NCBI GenBank assembly: GCA_014379345.1
Contig: JACMLY010000095.1
Location: 62,001-126,000, forward strand
Reading direction: 5' to 3'
DNA length: 64,000 bases
Source of the DNA: Chitinophagaceae bacterium
GTDB taxonomy: Bacteria > Bacteroidota > Bacteroidia > Chitinophagales > Chitinophagaceae
Numbering within the stretch: the first letter of the stretch is position 1; the number at the start of each line of letters is the position of its first letter. Below, piece by piece: positions 9,774-19,161 of this stretch. Under the pieces are notes generated by a model. The model searched no databases. It was not told the origin of the DNA and worked only from the letters and a program-made list of their open reading frames with translations. Position numbers and translations under genes: made by a program.

Positions 9774-10062
9774 ATTTTTTTATCACTTTAGGCACCTTAA
9801 AAAAAACACCATCCGTTTCCGGGGCATTTTTCAATCCATCTTCACGACTGATAGATCCCTGTATCTCATCTTCACGAAATATGTTGATTTCATCGCTCAT
9901 ATGCAATACAGGTTGTACGCCTTCCGTGTTGAGTTCGTTGAGTTTGTCGATAAATGCAATCATTCGTTGCAGATCAGACTTTATTTCTTTTTTTTCTTCC
10001 TCATTGAAATGGAGTCTTGCCAGGCTTGCAAGATTTTCGATCATCGCATCATTTACTTCCAT
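9772..10062 (-). CDS. gatC: Asp-tRNA(Asn)/Glu-tRNA(Gln) amidotransferase subunit GatC
   Basis: LASLARLHFNEEEKKEIKSDLQRMIAFIDKLNELNTEGVQPVLH...REDGLKNAPETDGVFFKVPKVI. Confidence 0.92.
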   Translation of the reverse strand: MEVNDAMIENLASLARLHFNEEEKKEIKSDLQRMIAFIDKLNELNTEGVQPVLHMSDEINIFREDEIQGSISREDGLKNAPETDGVFFKVPKVIKK

Positions 10063-10115
10063 AGAAACAAAAATAATTGTTTGGGACCTAATCTTAGCAT
10101 GTTTTGGACAGAAGG

Positions 10116-10243
10116 CCAGTTTTCAGTTTTCAGTTGGCAATTTGGAGTGAAAGTTTCATCAAATCGACTGGAAGCTGAGCTATTTATTGTCATTGTAATT
10201 TGCCAATTGGAAGACGGTCAACTACCAACTGAAAACTGCAAAC
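10116..10243. repeat. Word palindrome CAGTTTTCAGTT...GGCAA / TTGCC...AACTGAAAACTG
   Basis: CCAGTTTTCAGTTTTCAGTTGGCAATTTGG versus TTTGCCAATTGG...CCAACTGAAAACTGC. Confidence 0.8.
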
Positions 10244-10265
10244 TATTCATATCTTCGCCGTCCTT

Positions 10266-11273
10266 ATGGAAAAAAGTGGAAATAAGAAGATTGTAATGAG
10301 TGGAATCCGCTCCACCGGTTTCCTGCATCTCGGTAATTACTTCGGTGCCATACGCAATTATGTTCGCATGCAGGATGAATATGAATGTTACTTTATGGTG
10401 GCAGATCTTCATTCATTAACCACCCATCCGGAAACAAAAGAATTAAAGATAAATGTACACCGGGTATTGGCAGAGAACATTGCTTGTGGATTGGATCCTA
10501 ACCAGGCGGCACTTTATTGTCAAAGCCATGTTCCTGAAACATCGGAATTATATCTGCTGCTAAATATGCTTGCTTATAAGGGCGAGCTTGAAAAAACCAC
10601 CACTTTTAAGGACAAGGTGCGTTTACACCCCAATAATGTAAACGCCGGATTGCTGACTTACCCGGTATTACAGACTGCAGATATTCTTCTTCATCGGGCT
10701 TCATTGGTTCCTGTTGGCAAAGACCAGGAACAGCACCTTGAAATGGCCCGCAATTTTGTCAACCGTTTCAATCATAGGTATGGAGAAATTTTCCCTGAAC
10801 CGTATGCATTTAATTTCGGAGAAGATCTTATTAAAGTTCCCGGGCTCGACGGGACCGGTAAAATGAGCAAAAGCGAAAACCAGTATGCTACCATTTACCT
10901 TTCAGATGATGATGAGTTGATTCGCAGAAAAATAATGAAGGCAAAAACAGATAGCGGTCCCACCCCTACCAATACAGAAAAGCCGGACTATATTGAAAAT
11001 CTTTTTTTACTGATGTTCCTTGTGAGTGAAAAGAACACAATAGAAAAGTTTGAGGCCGATTTTAATAACTGCACTATCCGCTATGGAGATATGAAGAAGC
11101 AGTTAGCGGAAGACATGGTAAAATTCGTAAGCCCTATCAGGGAGCGGGCTGAAAGCATTCGCAATGATGAACAATTTCTTAAGCGGATCATGGAGCAGGG
11201 TGCAGAAAAAGCACGTAAAAGCGCTGGGGCAACCATGGAATTGGTAAGGCAGGCAATGGGATTGAATTACTGA
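10266..11273 (+). CDS. trpS: Tryptophanyl-tRNA synthetase
   Basis: SGIRSTGFLHLGNYFGAIRNYVRMQ; GTGKMSKSE; VPVGKDQEQHLEMARN. Confidence 0.95.
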   Translation: MEKSGNKKIVMSGIRSTGFLHLGNYFGAIRNYVRMQDEYECYFMVADLHSLTTHPETKELKINVHRVLAENIACGLDPNQAALYCQSHVPETSELYLLLNMLAYKGELEKTTTFKDKVRLHPNNVNAGLLTYPVLQTADILLHRASLVPVGKDQEQHLEMARNFVNRFNHRYGEIFPEPYAFNFGEDLIKVPGLDGTGKMSKSENQYATIYLSDDDELIRRKIMKAKTDSGPTPTNTEKPDYIENLFLLMFLVSEKNTIEKFEADFNNCTIRYGDMKKQLAEDMVKFVSPIRERAESIRNDEQFLKRIMEQGAEKARKSAGATMELVRQAMGLNY

Positions 11274-11351
11274 TATATTACGGCCGAATCGCCGATTTAC
11301 CGTTACTTATATATAAATTGACCATTGAATCCTGAAAACAGACACTCTTAC

Positions 11352-11987
11352 ATGGCAAAGAATAAAAAACCAAAGCATATAGCAGTAGCAGGAAATATCG
11401 GTGCCGGTAAAACAACACTTACTGAATTATTAAGCAAGCATTATCGCTGGATCCCCCAGTTTGAGGATGTTGACCACAATCCATACCTGTTCGATTTTTA
11501 TGACGATATGCCAAGATGGAGTTTCAATCTGCAGATCTACTTTCTTAATAACCGTTTGAATCAGTTACTGGAGATTCAGCGTGGAACCGAAACAGTGGTA
11601 CAGGATAGAACAATTTATGAAGATGCACATATTTTTGCGCCGAACCTTCATGAAATGGGTTTAATGGGAAAAAGGGACTTCGATAATTATTTTCAGTTTT
11701 TCGAAACATTGAAAACGATGGTCCAACCGCCGGATTTATTGATCTATCTCAAAGCATCAGTGCCTACCCTTGTTGCACAAATTCAAAAACGTGGCAGGGA
11801 GTATGAAGAAAATATAAGACTCGATTACCTGAAGCGCCTTAATGATTTTTACAATAAATGGATCGAACATTATAAGGAAGGTCCCTTATTAGTAATCGAT
11901 ATAGATAAAAATAAATTTGGAGAAAATGAAGAACACCTGGGCGAAATAATTCGCAAAATAGACTCACAATTGTATGGTCTTTTTTAG
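11352..11987 (+). CDS. Deoxynucleoside kinase family protein
   Basis: HIAVAGNIGAGKTTLTELLSKHY; VVQDRTIYEDAHIFA; LIYLKASVPTLVAQIQKRGREYE. Confidence 0.9.
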   Translation: MAKNKKPKHIAVAGNIGAGKTTLTELLSKHYRWIPQFEDVDHNPYLFDFYDDMPRWSFNLQIYFLNNRLNQLLEIQRGTETVVQDRTIYEDAHIFAPNLHEMGLMGKRDFDNYFQFFETLKTMVQPPDLLIYLKASVPTLVAQIQKRGREYEENIRLDYLKRLNDFYNKWIEHYKEGPLLVIDIDKNKFGENEEHLGEIIRKIDSQLYGLF

Positions 11988-12145
11988 AATAGTTCTACTA
12001 TGAATTTATTGGGATTGCTCTGATAGGTCTAAAGATTTCTTTTTAGCAACAGTCTTTGATCTTGGAAATTACACACAAAGAACGCAAAGGGTTACATGGA
12101 GTTATTGCTGCAGAGAACAAATGCGGTAATTCAAAAGCGATGACA

Positions 12146-12670
12146 TTACTGATAATTTGCAAAATTTTGAAGGCTATCCAAGGTTTGCCCGATCTTATCA
12201 TGCCAATAGTTTTGTTTTTCAGGATTTCTCGAAAAATCCGTTTCGGCGTCGTAAAGGCTTTGGTAGCTATGGTGCTCTTTCATAATACCAACGTAAATGC
12301 CGTTTACGTCTTTACTCACCGTACGACTATTAAATTTATAGGTTTTTAAAGCCTTATGAAGCTTACGTGCATGAATTTCAGCAATATCGAAATGGCCTTG
12401 TTCATGAGCGAGGATATAGTCATTTTTAATTCTGCCCCAGGATAGATTTTGATCAAAACGACATTTGATATTGTGTTTTAAACCCGAATTGCTGAATCCA
12501 AATTCAATATTAATGCTACTGCTTGTTAAAGCTGCATTGGTTGAATTTTTATCAGGCGAGGCTTTGAAATCTTTCCATGTTAATTTTCGATCTGCACTCC
12601 ATTCTATCAGGTTCGCCTGGGTTGTAGAAAGCAGCATTGATAAGGTAATGGAAATGATATATTGTATCAT
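12146..12670 (-). CDS. DUF922-like secreted putative Zn-dependent protein
   Basis: Signal-like N-terminus; LTWKDFKASPD and HEQGHFDIAEIHARKL (HExxH). Confidence 0.7.
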   Translation of the reverse strand: MIQYIISITLSMLLSTTQANLIEWSADRKLTWKDFKASPDKNSTNAALTSSSINIEFGFSNSGLKHNIKCRFDQNLSWGRIKNDYILAHEQGHFDIAEIHARKLHKALKTYKFNSRTVSKDVNGIYVGIMKEHHSYQSLYDAETDFSRNPEKQNYWHDKIGQTLDSLQNFANYQ

Positions 12671-12734
12671 ACTTGAATAAATGGTTTTTACAACGCAAAG
12701 GTTGGCTTGCAATTTCAAATGATTTCTTAATACT

Positions 12735-12768
12735 TAAAAAAAAACTCCACCTGCTGGTGGAGTATGGC
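12735..12768 (-). terminator. Rho-independent terminator for pckA
   Basis: CTCCACCTGCTGGTGGAG stem adjoining a poly-A run on + (poly-U in the minus-strand transcript), just after the pckA stop. Confidence 0.8.
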
Positions 12769-12785
12769 AAACCATCGCTGAGACC

Positions 12786-14399
12786 TTAGGTGAATTGAAC
12801 TCTGGGGGCTGCCTCGAGTATTTCCTTAGAAACGCCTTCAGCATATTGATCAAAATTTTTAATGAATTGTTTGGCCAGGACTATGGCTTTTTCTTCATAA
12901 GCCCTTTTATCTGCCCATGTGTTGCGGGGCGCAAGGATGGAGGATGGCACATTCGGACAACTGGTGGGGATTTGAAAGCCGAATACCTGGTCGGTTTCAA
13001 GGTCTACATTTTCTAATTGCCCTTCTAAAGCTGCCGCGATCATTGCGCGTGTGTATGATAATTTCATTCTGCTTCCAATTCCATACGGACCGCCAGTCCA
13101 TCCCGTATTGACCAGCCATACCCTTACCTGGTGCTTTCGTAACTTATCACCCAGCATTGCCGCATACCTGCCGGGATGAAGCGGCAAAAAAGGGGCACCA
13201 AAGCAGGCACTGAACGTGGATTTTGGTTCAGTAATTCCGGTTTCAGTTCCGGCAACTTTAGCGGTATACCCCGATATGAATTGGTACATTGCCTGTGCCG
13301 GCGTCAATTTTGATATCGGAGGTAAAACGCCGTATGCATCGCAGGTTAAAAAAAAGATATTTCGCGGGATTTCGCCTATTGAAGGTTCAGCCGCATTGCT
13401 GATGAAATGCAAAGGATATGAAACCCGCGTATTTTCTGTGATGGTACTGTTTGAAAAATCAATTCTATTCGTGCCTGGAATGAAGCCAGTATTCTCAACC
13501 AATGCCCCGGAACGGATGGCATTGAAAATGTCAGGTTCTTTTTCTTCGCTTAAATCTATTGTCTTGGCATAACAACCACCTTCAAAATTAAATATGTTGT
13601 TTTGGGCCCATCCATGCTCATCATCGCCAATAAGCATGCGATCGGGATCTGCACTCAGCGTTGTTTTACCTGTTCCACTCAATCCGAAGAAAAGCGCTGT
13701 ATCTCCATTCTCGCCCATATTAGCAGAACAATGCATGCTCAACACACCTTTCAAATGAGGCAACAGATAATTGAGGACCGTGAAAATTCCTTTTTTGATC
13801 TCGCCTGTATACCCGGTGCCAGCAATTAATATCATTTTATGTTTAAAACTGACAACGGCTGCATTGTGTTGGCGGGTACCTGCTTCCTGTGGGTTTAATC
13901 GCAAACCCGGCGCAGAAAGGATATGCCATTCCGGTTTAAAACTGTCCAACTCGTCCTCAACAGGTCTGATAAACATATTGGACGCAAACAGATTATTCCA
14001 GGGCTTTTCATTGATCACCCGGATGTTCAACCGGTAGCGTTCATCCGCACAGGCATATGCATCGCGTACCCAGATCTCCGGCCGCTTGTTAAGATAATCG
14101 GTGACCTTATTAAAGATGATATCAAAATAGTTTTCTGCCAGTGGAATATTGAATTCATTCCAGTTAATCGTGTCGGTGGTTATTTCATCCTTCACAATAA
14201 ATTTGTCCTTAGGACTGCGACCCGTGAACTCGCCGGTATTGATCACCAGGGCACCCGTGTTATTTAACACACCTTCGCCTATCCTCAGCGTATCGGCAAT
14301 CAGCTCATCGGAAGTCAATTGATAATGTATGGTATGCGAGGTACGAAGACCAAGCCTTACTAAATTTTGAGTAGGGATGGCGATAGTTGGAACCGACAT
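12786..14399 (-). CDS. pckA: Phosphoenolpyruvate carboxykinase (ATP)
   Basis: FFGLSGTGKTTLSAD, LIGDDEHGW, NFEGGCYAKTIDLS. Confidence 0.97.
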   Translation of the reverse strand: MSVPTIAIPTQNLVRLGLRTSHTIHYQLTSDELIADTLRIGEGVLNNTGALVINTGEFTGRSPKDKFIVKDEITTDTINWNEFNIPLAENYFDIIFNKVTDYLNKRPEIWVRDAYACADERYRLNIRVINEKPWNNLFASNMFIRPVEDELDSFKPEWHILSAPGLRLNPQEAGTRQHNAAVVSFKHKMILIAGTGYTGEIKKGIFTVLNYLLPHLKGVLSMHCSANMGENGDTALFFGLSGTGKTTLSADPDRMLIGDDEHGWAQNNIFNFEGGCYAKTIDLSEEKEPDIFNAIRSGALVENTGFIPGTNRIDFSNSTITENTRVSYPLHFISNAAEPSIGEIPRNIFFLTCDAYGVLPPISKLTPAQAMYQFISGYTAKVAGTETGITEPKSTFSACFGAPFLPLHPGRYAAMLGDKLRKHQVRVWLVNTGWTGGPYGIGSRMKLSYTRAMIAAALEGQLENVDLETDQVFGFQIPTSCPNVPSSILAPRNTWADKRAYEEKAIVLAKQFIKNFDQYAEGVSKEILEAAPRVQFT

Positions 14400-14707
14400 G
14401 AGCTAACGATCGTTTGTTGATCGACAAAGATAATTTGAAAAATTATTAAAAACCAAGTAAAAACCCATGTATTTTTTAAATGTTTTCGAATTGGAATCGG
14501 ATCAGATGAAAATAATTTAATGAATAAATTTTATAAGGAATAAGCCTGTTGGAGCGGTTAAACGGCTCCTATTAGTAAAGTTTTGAAAACATCCCATCGG
14601 TGCTCATGCATTCTGGCAGCGAAGAATGGTTTCATTTGTTCTCATTGCCAATGCTTTGAAACAATCACGGTAAATTTTGAATAAATTGCACCCTTACAAT
14701 TTTTTCG

Positions 14708-16039
14708 ATGAAAAATCTCCCGCTCAATCCTTCTATATTCACTCAAAATCGTCAACGCTTTGTTCTCAAAATGCAGAAGAACGCGATTGCCCTATTTAAC
14801 AGTAATGATGAACTGCCTGCCAATGGCGATGCTATTCATAAATTTAAACAGAATGCCGACCTGTATTGGCTGAGTGGAATTAATCAGGAAGATTCAATGG
14901 TTATCCTGTTTCCCGATAACCCCGATCCAAAATACCGTGAAGTACTTGTGCTAGTGCGGCCCAACGAATTAAAGGAAAAATGGGATGGGAAGAGACTGCG
15001 GGCCAATGAGGCAAAAAAAATCTCCGGAATAGAAACGATCGTTTGGCTCGACATATTGGAAGGCCTCCTTCAGCCATGGATACACCAGGCGGATACGATT
15101 TATCTCAATACAAACGAAAATGACCGTAAAGCAAACCTGGTTCAGGTACGGGACTATCGCTATGCCGAGGAAATGCAGAAAAGGTATCCGCTTCATCATT
15201 ACCAGCGCAGCGCAAAGATCATGAAGGAACTGCGTGCCATTAAAACACCCCTGGAAATAGACGTTATCCAAAAGGCTGTTGACATTACTCATAGAACCTT
15301 TGAACGATTGTTAGGTTTCATTCGTCCCGGCGTGATGGAATATGAAATTGAAGCGGAGATCTTTCATTCATTTTTAAGTCAGCGTTCCAGTGGTCCCGCT
15401 TATGGCAGCATTATAGCTGGAGGTGACAGCGCCAGAATATTACATTATGTTTCCAATAACCTAGAATGCCGGGATGGTGAATTGATATTAATGGATTTTG
15501 GTGCTGAATATGGAGGTTATAACGCAGACCTGACACGAACCGTACCCGTGAACGGAAGATTCAGTAAAAGACAAAAACAGGTTTATAATACCTGCCTGCA
15601 TCTGCATGACTATGCGAAGAGCCTTTTGAAGCCCGGGATCAGTATTCTCGACTATACAGACAAGGTAGGAGAACAGGCCACACAGCTATTTCAAAAGATC
15701 GGCTTATTAAAAAAAGCAGATATTAAAAATGAAGACAAAGAAAATCGTGCGTACCGGAAATATTTATATCACGGGATCTCCCACCATTTAGGTCTCGATG
15801 TGCATGATCTCGGTTCCCGAACAGAACCCATTAAACCAGGGATGGTCTTTACCGTGGAACCCGGAATTTATATTGAAGAAGAACAAATGGGCATTCGAAT
15901 AGAGAACAATGTATGCATCACCAAATCGGGCAATAAGGATCTCATGGCTAAAATTCCTATTAAGGCAGAAGAGATTGAGGCGTGGATGAAGAGTCGACCG
16001 TCAACCGTCGACGGTAAATCAACGGACAAAAATGGATAA
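14708..16039 (+). CDS. Xaa-Pro aminopeptidase (M24B, PepP-like)
   Basis: MDFGAEYGGYNADLTRTVPVNGRF, HGISHHLGLDVHDLG, GMVFTVEPGIYI. Confidence 0.93.
   Translation: MKNLPLNPSIFTQNRQRFVLKMQKNAIALFNSNDELPANGDAIHKFKQNADLYWLSGINQEDSMVILFPDNPDPKYREVLVLVRPNELKEKWDGKRLRANEAKKISGIETIVWLDILEGLLQPWIHQADTIYLNTNENDRKANLVQVRDYRYAEEMQKRYPLHHYQRSAKIMKELRAIKTPLEIDVIQKAVDITHRTFERLLGFIRPGVMEYEIEAEIFHSFLSQRSSGPAYGSIIAGGDSARILHYVSNNLECRDGELILMDFGAEYGGYNADLTRTVPVNGRFSKRQKQVYNTCLHLHDYAKSLLKPGISILDYTDKVGEQATQLFQKIGLLKKADIKNEDKENRAYRKYLYHGISHHLGLDVHDLGSRTEPIKPGMVFTVEPGIYIEEEQMGIRIENNVCITKSGNKDLMAKIPIKAEEIEAWMKSRPSTVDGKSTDKNG
15992..16024. repeat. GTCGACCGTCAACCGTCGACGG repeat, site A
   Basis: Overlaps the 3' end of the aminopeptidase gene; related to sites at 16440 and 26624. 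Confidence 0.85.
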
Positions 16040-16113
16040 AAAGCAACAAATGAAATGGTATGATAGCTAATTTTAGAAATGTCTTTCAAATTTGAAATTT
16101 AAAAGTTTGGCAA

Positions 16114-16428
16114 ATGTCTTTAGATCTCTCTGTTGAAGTACATGCGTTGACAAAAACATTTCCGAAAGATGAATTATTTATACTTTCCAGTCAGATAAAG
16201 CGCGCAGCGGATTCAGTTACTCTAAATATCACGGAAGGTTCAACCTTGCAATCAGAGAGTGAGTTCAAGCGGTTTTTAGTGTATGCAAACCGCTCAGCTC
16301 TTGAAGTTGTGGGTTGTTTACAGCTTGGAAAAAAGAGAAGGCTGATGAACGAGGTTTATTTTGAGCGATTATGCCAGGTATACGATAAACTTGTTGCTAT
16401 GATCCGGGCATTGATCCGTTCTCTGTAA
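16114..16428 (+). CDS. Four-helix-bundle (S23 / 23S rRNA-intervening-sequence-like) protein
   Basis: LDLSVEVHALTKTFPKDELFILSSQIKRAADSVTLNITEGSTLQSESEFKRFLVYANRSALEVVGCLQLG family pattern. Confidence 0.9.
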   Translation: MSLDLSVEVHALTKTFPKDELFILSSQIKRAADSVTLNITEGSTLQSESEFKRFLVYANRSALEVVGCLQLGKKRRLMNEVYFERLCQVYDKLVAMIRALIRSL

Positions 16429-16439
16429 GTACCAGTCTA

Positions 16440-16462
16440 GCGGTGGACGGTCGACCGTCGCC
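16440..16462. repeat. GCGGTGGACGGTCGACCGTCG repeat, site B
   Basis: Direct reading; same word set as site A, on the other side of the four-helix-bundle gene. Confidence 0.85.
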
Positions 16463-16479
16463 TTTCAAAATTCAAATTC

Positions 16480-17241
16480 ATGAAACAAATTCCCAATCTT
16501 TTCACGCTTCTTAATCTTGTTTTCGGTTGTGTTGCCATTATTTTCATTTTGCAAACAGGCGAAACGTTGGTGACGCAGAACGAAGGGACCTGGATTGCGC
16601 AATTACCAGAAAAAATTTGGTGGGGTTCGATCTGTATTGGCATAGCGGCCATCATTGATTTTCTGGATGGCTTTGTTGCAAGGTTATTCAAGGCAGAATC
16701 TGCTATTGGAAAAGAATTGGATTCGCTGGCTGATGTGGTAAGCTTTGGCGTAGCTCCGGGCCTGATCTTTTACCAGCTTTTACGGATCAGTTATATCAGT
16801 GAAGAATCAGGGTTGGATACATCTGTCTGGACTCTGCTGCCGGCATTATTATTTCCCTGCGCGGGCGCTTACCGGCTCGCGCGGTTTAACACAGATCCAG
16901 AACAGCAATCGGGTTTCAGAGGTGTGCCGATCCCTGCCGCGGGGCTTGTGGCAGCATCATTGCCTCTCATCCTGCTATATGACTATTTCGGGCTCGCTTC
17001 CATTCTTTTAAACAAATGGGTGCTTTACGCCATCATCATTGTGTTGAGCTATTTAATGATCAGCAATCTGTCGCTAATGGCACTGAAGTTTAAAGACTTT
17101 ACATTTCAGAATAATCTTTCGAAAATCATTTTGATCGTATTGTCGATCGTAGCAGTAATTTTCCTGCAATGGCTGGCCGTTCCGGTCATTTTTATTCTGT
17201 ACATCCTGTTATCTTTGGCCTTTAAAAATAAAATTGCATGA
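16480..17241 (+). CDS. pssA: CDP-diacylglycerol--serine O-phosphatidyltransferase
   Basis: CDP-alcohol phosphatidyltransferase pattern DFLDGFVARLFKAESAIGKELDSLADVVSFGVAPG. Confidence 0.93.
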   Translation: MKQIPNLFTLLNLVFGCVAIIFILQTGETLVTQNEGTWIAQLPEKIWWGSICIGIAAIIDFLDGFVARLFKAESAIGKELDSLADVVSFGVAPGLIFYQLLRISYISEESGLDTSVWTLLPALLFPCAGAYRLARFNTDPEQQSGFRGVPIPAAGLVAASLPLILLYDYFGLASILLNKWVLYAIIIVLSYLMISNLSLMALKFKDFTFQNNLSKIILIVLSIVAVIFLQWLAVPVIFILYILLSLAFKNKIA

Positions 17242-17483
17242 CGTATTCTGTTCAGATTAAAGTAATGCCTTTAAAAGAATTATTGGATCCGCAGGGTAAA
17301 GCGGTGATGGGTGGATTACAAAACCTGGGATTGAACAGTGTAAATGATGTGCGTATCGGAAAAAATATAAACCTGCAAATAGAAGCCGATAGCCCCCATC
17401 ACGCCAAACAAATTGCCGAGGAGGCTTCAAAAAAATTACTGGCTAACCCCGTGATGGAGTATTTTGAGATTGCAGTGAATTAA
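17238..17483 (+). CDS. purS: Phosphoribosylformylglycinamidine synthase subunit PurS
   Basis: VQIKVMPLKELLDPQGKAVMGGLQNLGLNSVNDVRIGKNINLQIEA; 4-bp ATGA overlap with upstream CDS. Confidence 0.88.
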   Translation: MTYSVQIKVMPLKELLDPQGKAVMGGLQNLGLNSVNDVRIGKNINLQIEADSPHHAKQIAEEASKKLLANPVMEYFEIAVN

Positions 17484-17603
17484 GTTAGACATACGAAGTT
17501 AGAAGTACGAAGTTTGGATAAGAAGATGGAAATTAATTTCAAAAATTCTAGAGAGAGTATAATCACAAGATGCTTTATCCAAACTCAATTCAGTATAAGA
17601 AGT

Positions 17604-17710
17604 CCTATGTTCCTTCTATGTACCAACGATTCTATGTGGTAAATTGACTGTAATTGAAGCAATCTTCAAAACTGTGCAAGATTTTTTACCACTATGTACA
17701 TAGAACAAAT
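17604..17710. repeat. Long hairpin, CTATGTT-family copy 2 (degenerate right arm)
   Basis: CTATGTTCCTTCTATGTACCAACGATTCTATGTGGTAAATTGACTG...CTTCAAAACTGTGCAAGATTTTTTACCACTATGTACATAGAACA. Confidence 0.9.
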
Positions 17711-17837
17711 ATTTTCTGACAAGGTTCAGCTTACAAATCCACCTTGATATATAAGGGATATTGATTTTTCATCTTATTCGTACATCGTATTTTTAACTTC
17801 GTACTTCTAACTTATTCCAAACTTCGTACTTTGTCTC

Positions 17838-18503
17838 ATGCTTTACATCGTTCCTACACCCATTGGTAATTTGCAGGATATTACTCTTCGTGCACTGGAT
17901 GTATTGAAAAGTGTAGACTTGATACTGGCAGAAGATACAAGGACTTCGAGCAAATTGCTGAACCACTACCAGATCACAAAACCGCTTTCGCCGTATCATC
18001 AACACAATGAACACCAGGTGTTACAGCATTTGATCAATCAATTGCTTCAGGGAAAAATAATGGCACTGATCTCGGATGCCGGAACACCGGGCATTTCCGA
18101 TCCGGCATTTCTATTGGTCAGGGAATGCATTAAAGTCGGCATTAAAGTAGAGTGCCTGCCGGGCGCTACCGCATTTGTGCCGGCTTTGTTAAATAGCGGT
18201 CTTCCTGCAAATCGATTTTCATTTGAGGGTTTTCTTCCTTTGAAAAAAGGCCGGCAGACTTTATTTAAGAAACTGGCTGAAGATGAACGCACACTTATCT
18301 TTTACGAATCTCCCGTCAGGTTGATCCGGACACTCAATGACCTGATCGAATATTTTGGCCCAACAAGAATTTGTAGTGTAAGCCGTGAGCTAAGCAAAAT
18401 GTTTGAAGAAAATGTGAGGGGCACGTTACAGGAAGTATCCGATCACTTTAAAGAAAAAACTGTTAAAGGTGAAATTGTCATCATTGTTGCGGGCAAAAAC
18501 TAA
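17838..18503 (+). CDS. rsmI: 16S rRNA (cytidine(1402)-2'-O)-methyltransferase RsmI
   Basis: MLYIVPTPIGNLQDITLRALDVLKSVDLILAEDTRTSSKLLNHY; ISDAGTPGISDPAFLLVRECIK; LPGATAFVPALLNSGLP. Confidence 0.93.
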   Translation: MLYIVPTPIGNLQDITLRALDVLKSVDLILAEDTRTSSKLLNHYQITKPLSPYHQHNEHQVLQHLINQLLQGKIMALISDAGTPGISDPAFLLVRECIKVGIKVECLPGATAFVPALLNSGLPANRFSFEGFLPLKKGRQTLFKKLAEDERTLIFYESPVRLIRTLNDLIEYFGPTRICSVSRELSKMFEENVRGTLQEVSDHFKEKTVKGEIVIIVAGKN

Positions 18504-18563
18504 TTTTAAGATTTTCTTTTCACTGAAAGGTTTGATTTTTGTATCCTTAAATCAAACAATTAT

Positions 18564-19016
18564 ATGAAAAAAGTATTTCCTGTATTTCTTACGCTTATAT
18601 TAGTGATTACCTGCCTGGGAACTTCGTTTGCCCAGGTGCGAAAAATTCCTTCTGAGGTAACAGAAGCATTCAAGCAGAAATATCCCACTGCTACAAATGT
18701 AGAATGGCGTGATAAGCTGAGCAATTTCTCGGCAGCATTTGAATCAGACAATGAACATTACCAAGCAAGGTTTAACAGTAAGGGCGAATGGCAGCTTACA
18801 GAAAATGAAATTGAAGAAGGCGATCTTCCTGAAGAAGTAAAAGAAGGTTATGATAAAAGCAAATTTGCAGATTGGGAAATCGGCAAAATTCATAAGATTG
18901 AATTGTCTGATGGTGCTTTCCAGTATCGCATCGAGGCAGTTAAAAATGATGTTCGCAAAAAGAATTTATACTTTAACAGCGAAGGCAGACTGGTCAAAGA
19001 CAGGATAACGATATAA
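18564..19016 (+). CDS. PepSY-like (beta-lactamase-inhibitor-like) periplasmic protein
   Basis: Signal peptide; IPSEVTEAFKQKYPTATNVEWRDKLSNFSAAFESDNEHYQARFNSKGEWQLTE. Confidence 0.8.
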   Translation: MKKVFPVFLTLILVITCLGTSFAQVRKIPSEVTEAFKQKYPTATNVEWRDKLSNFSAAFESDNEHYQARFNSKGEWQLTENEIEEGDLPEEVKEGYDKSKFADWEIGKIHKIELSDGAFQYRIEAVKNDVRKKNLYFNSEGRLVKDRITI

Positions 19017-19161
19017 CAATACTTCCACCTTTTTTCCAAAACCTTTTCTTTTGAAAAGGTTTTTTCTTTTTAGCTACACTATCGAGAAATCTGGTTAATT
19101 TCTTTTTTTTATCGGGTATTTTGAGAAATTTTACTGAATACGCTTAAATAACAGGGTTTAT

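Noticed and set aside
12795-14267. Several plus-strand ORFs of 60-118 aa across pckA
   Set aside because: Antisense shadows of a highly conserved pckA coding sequence with no independent motifs
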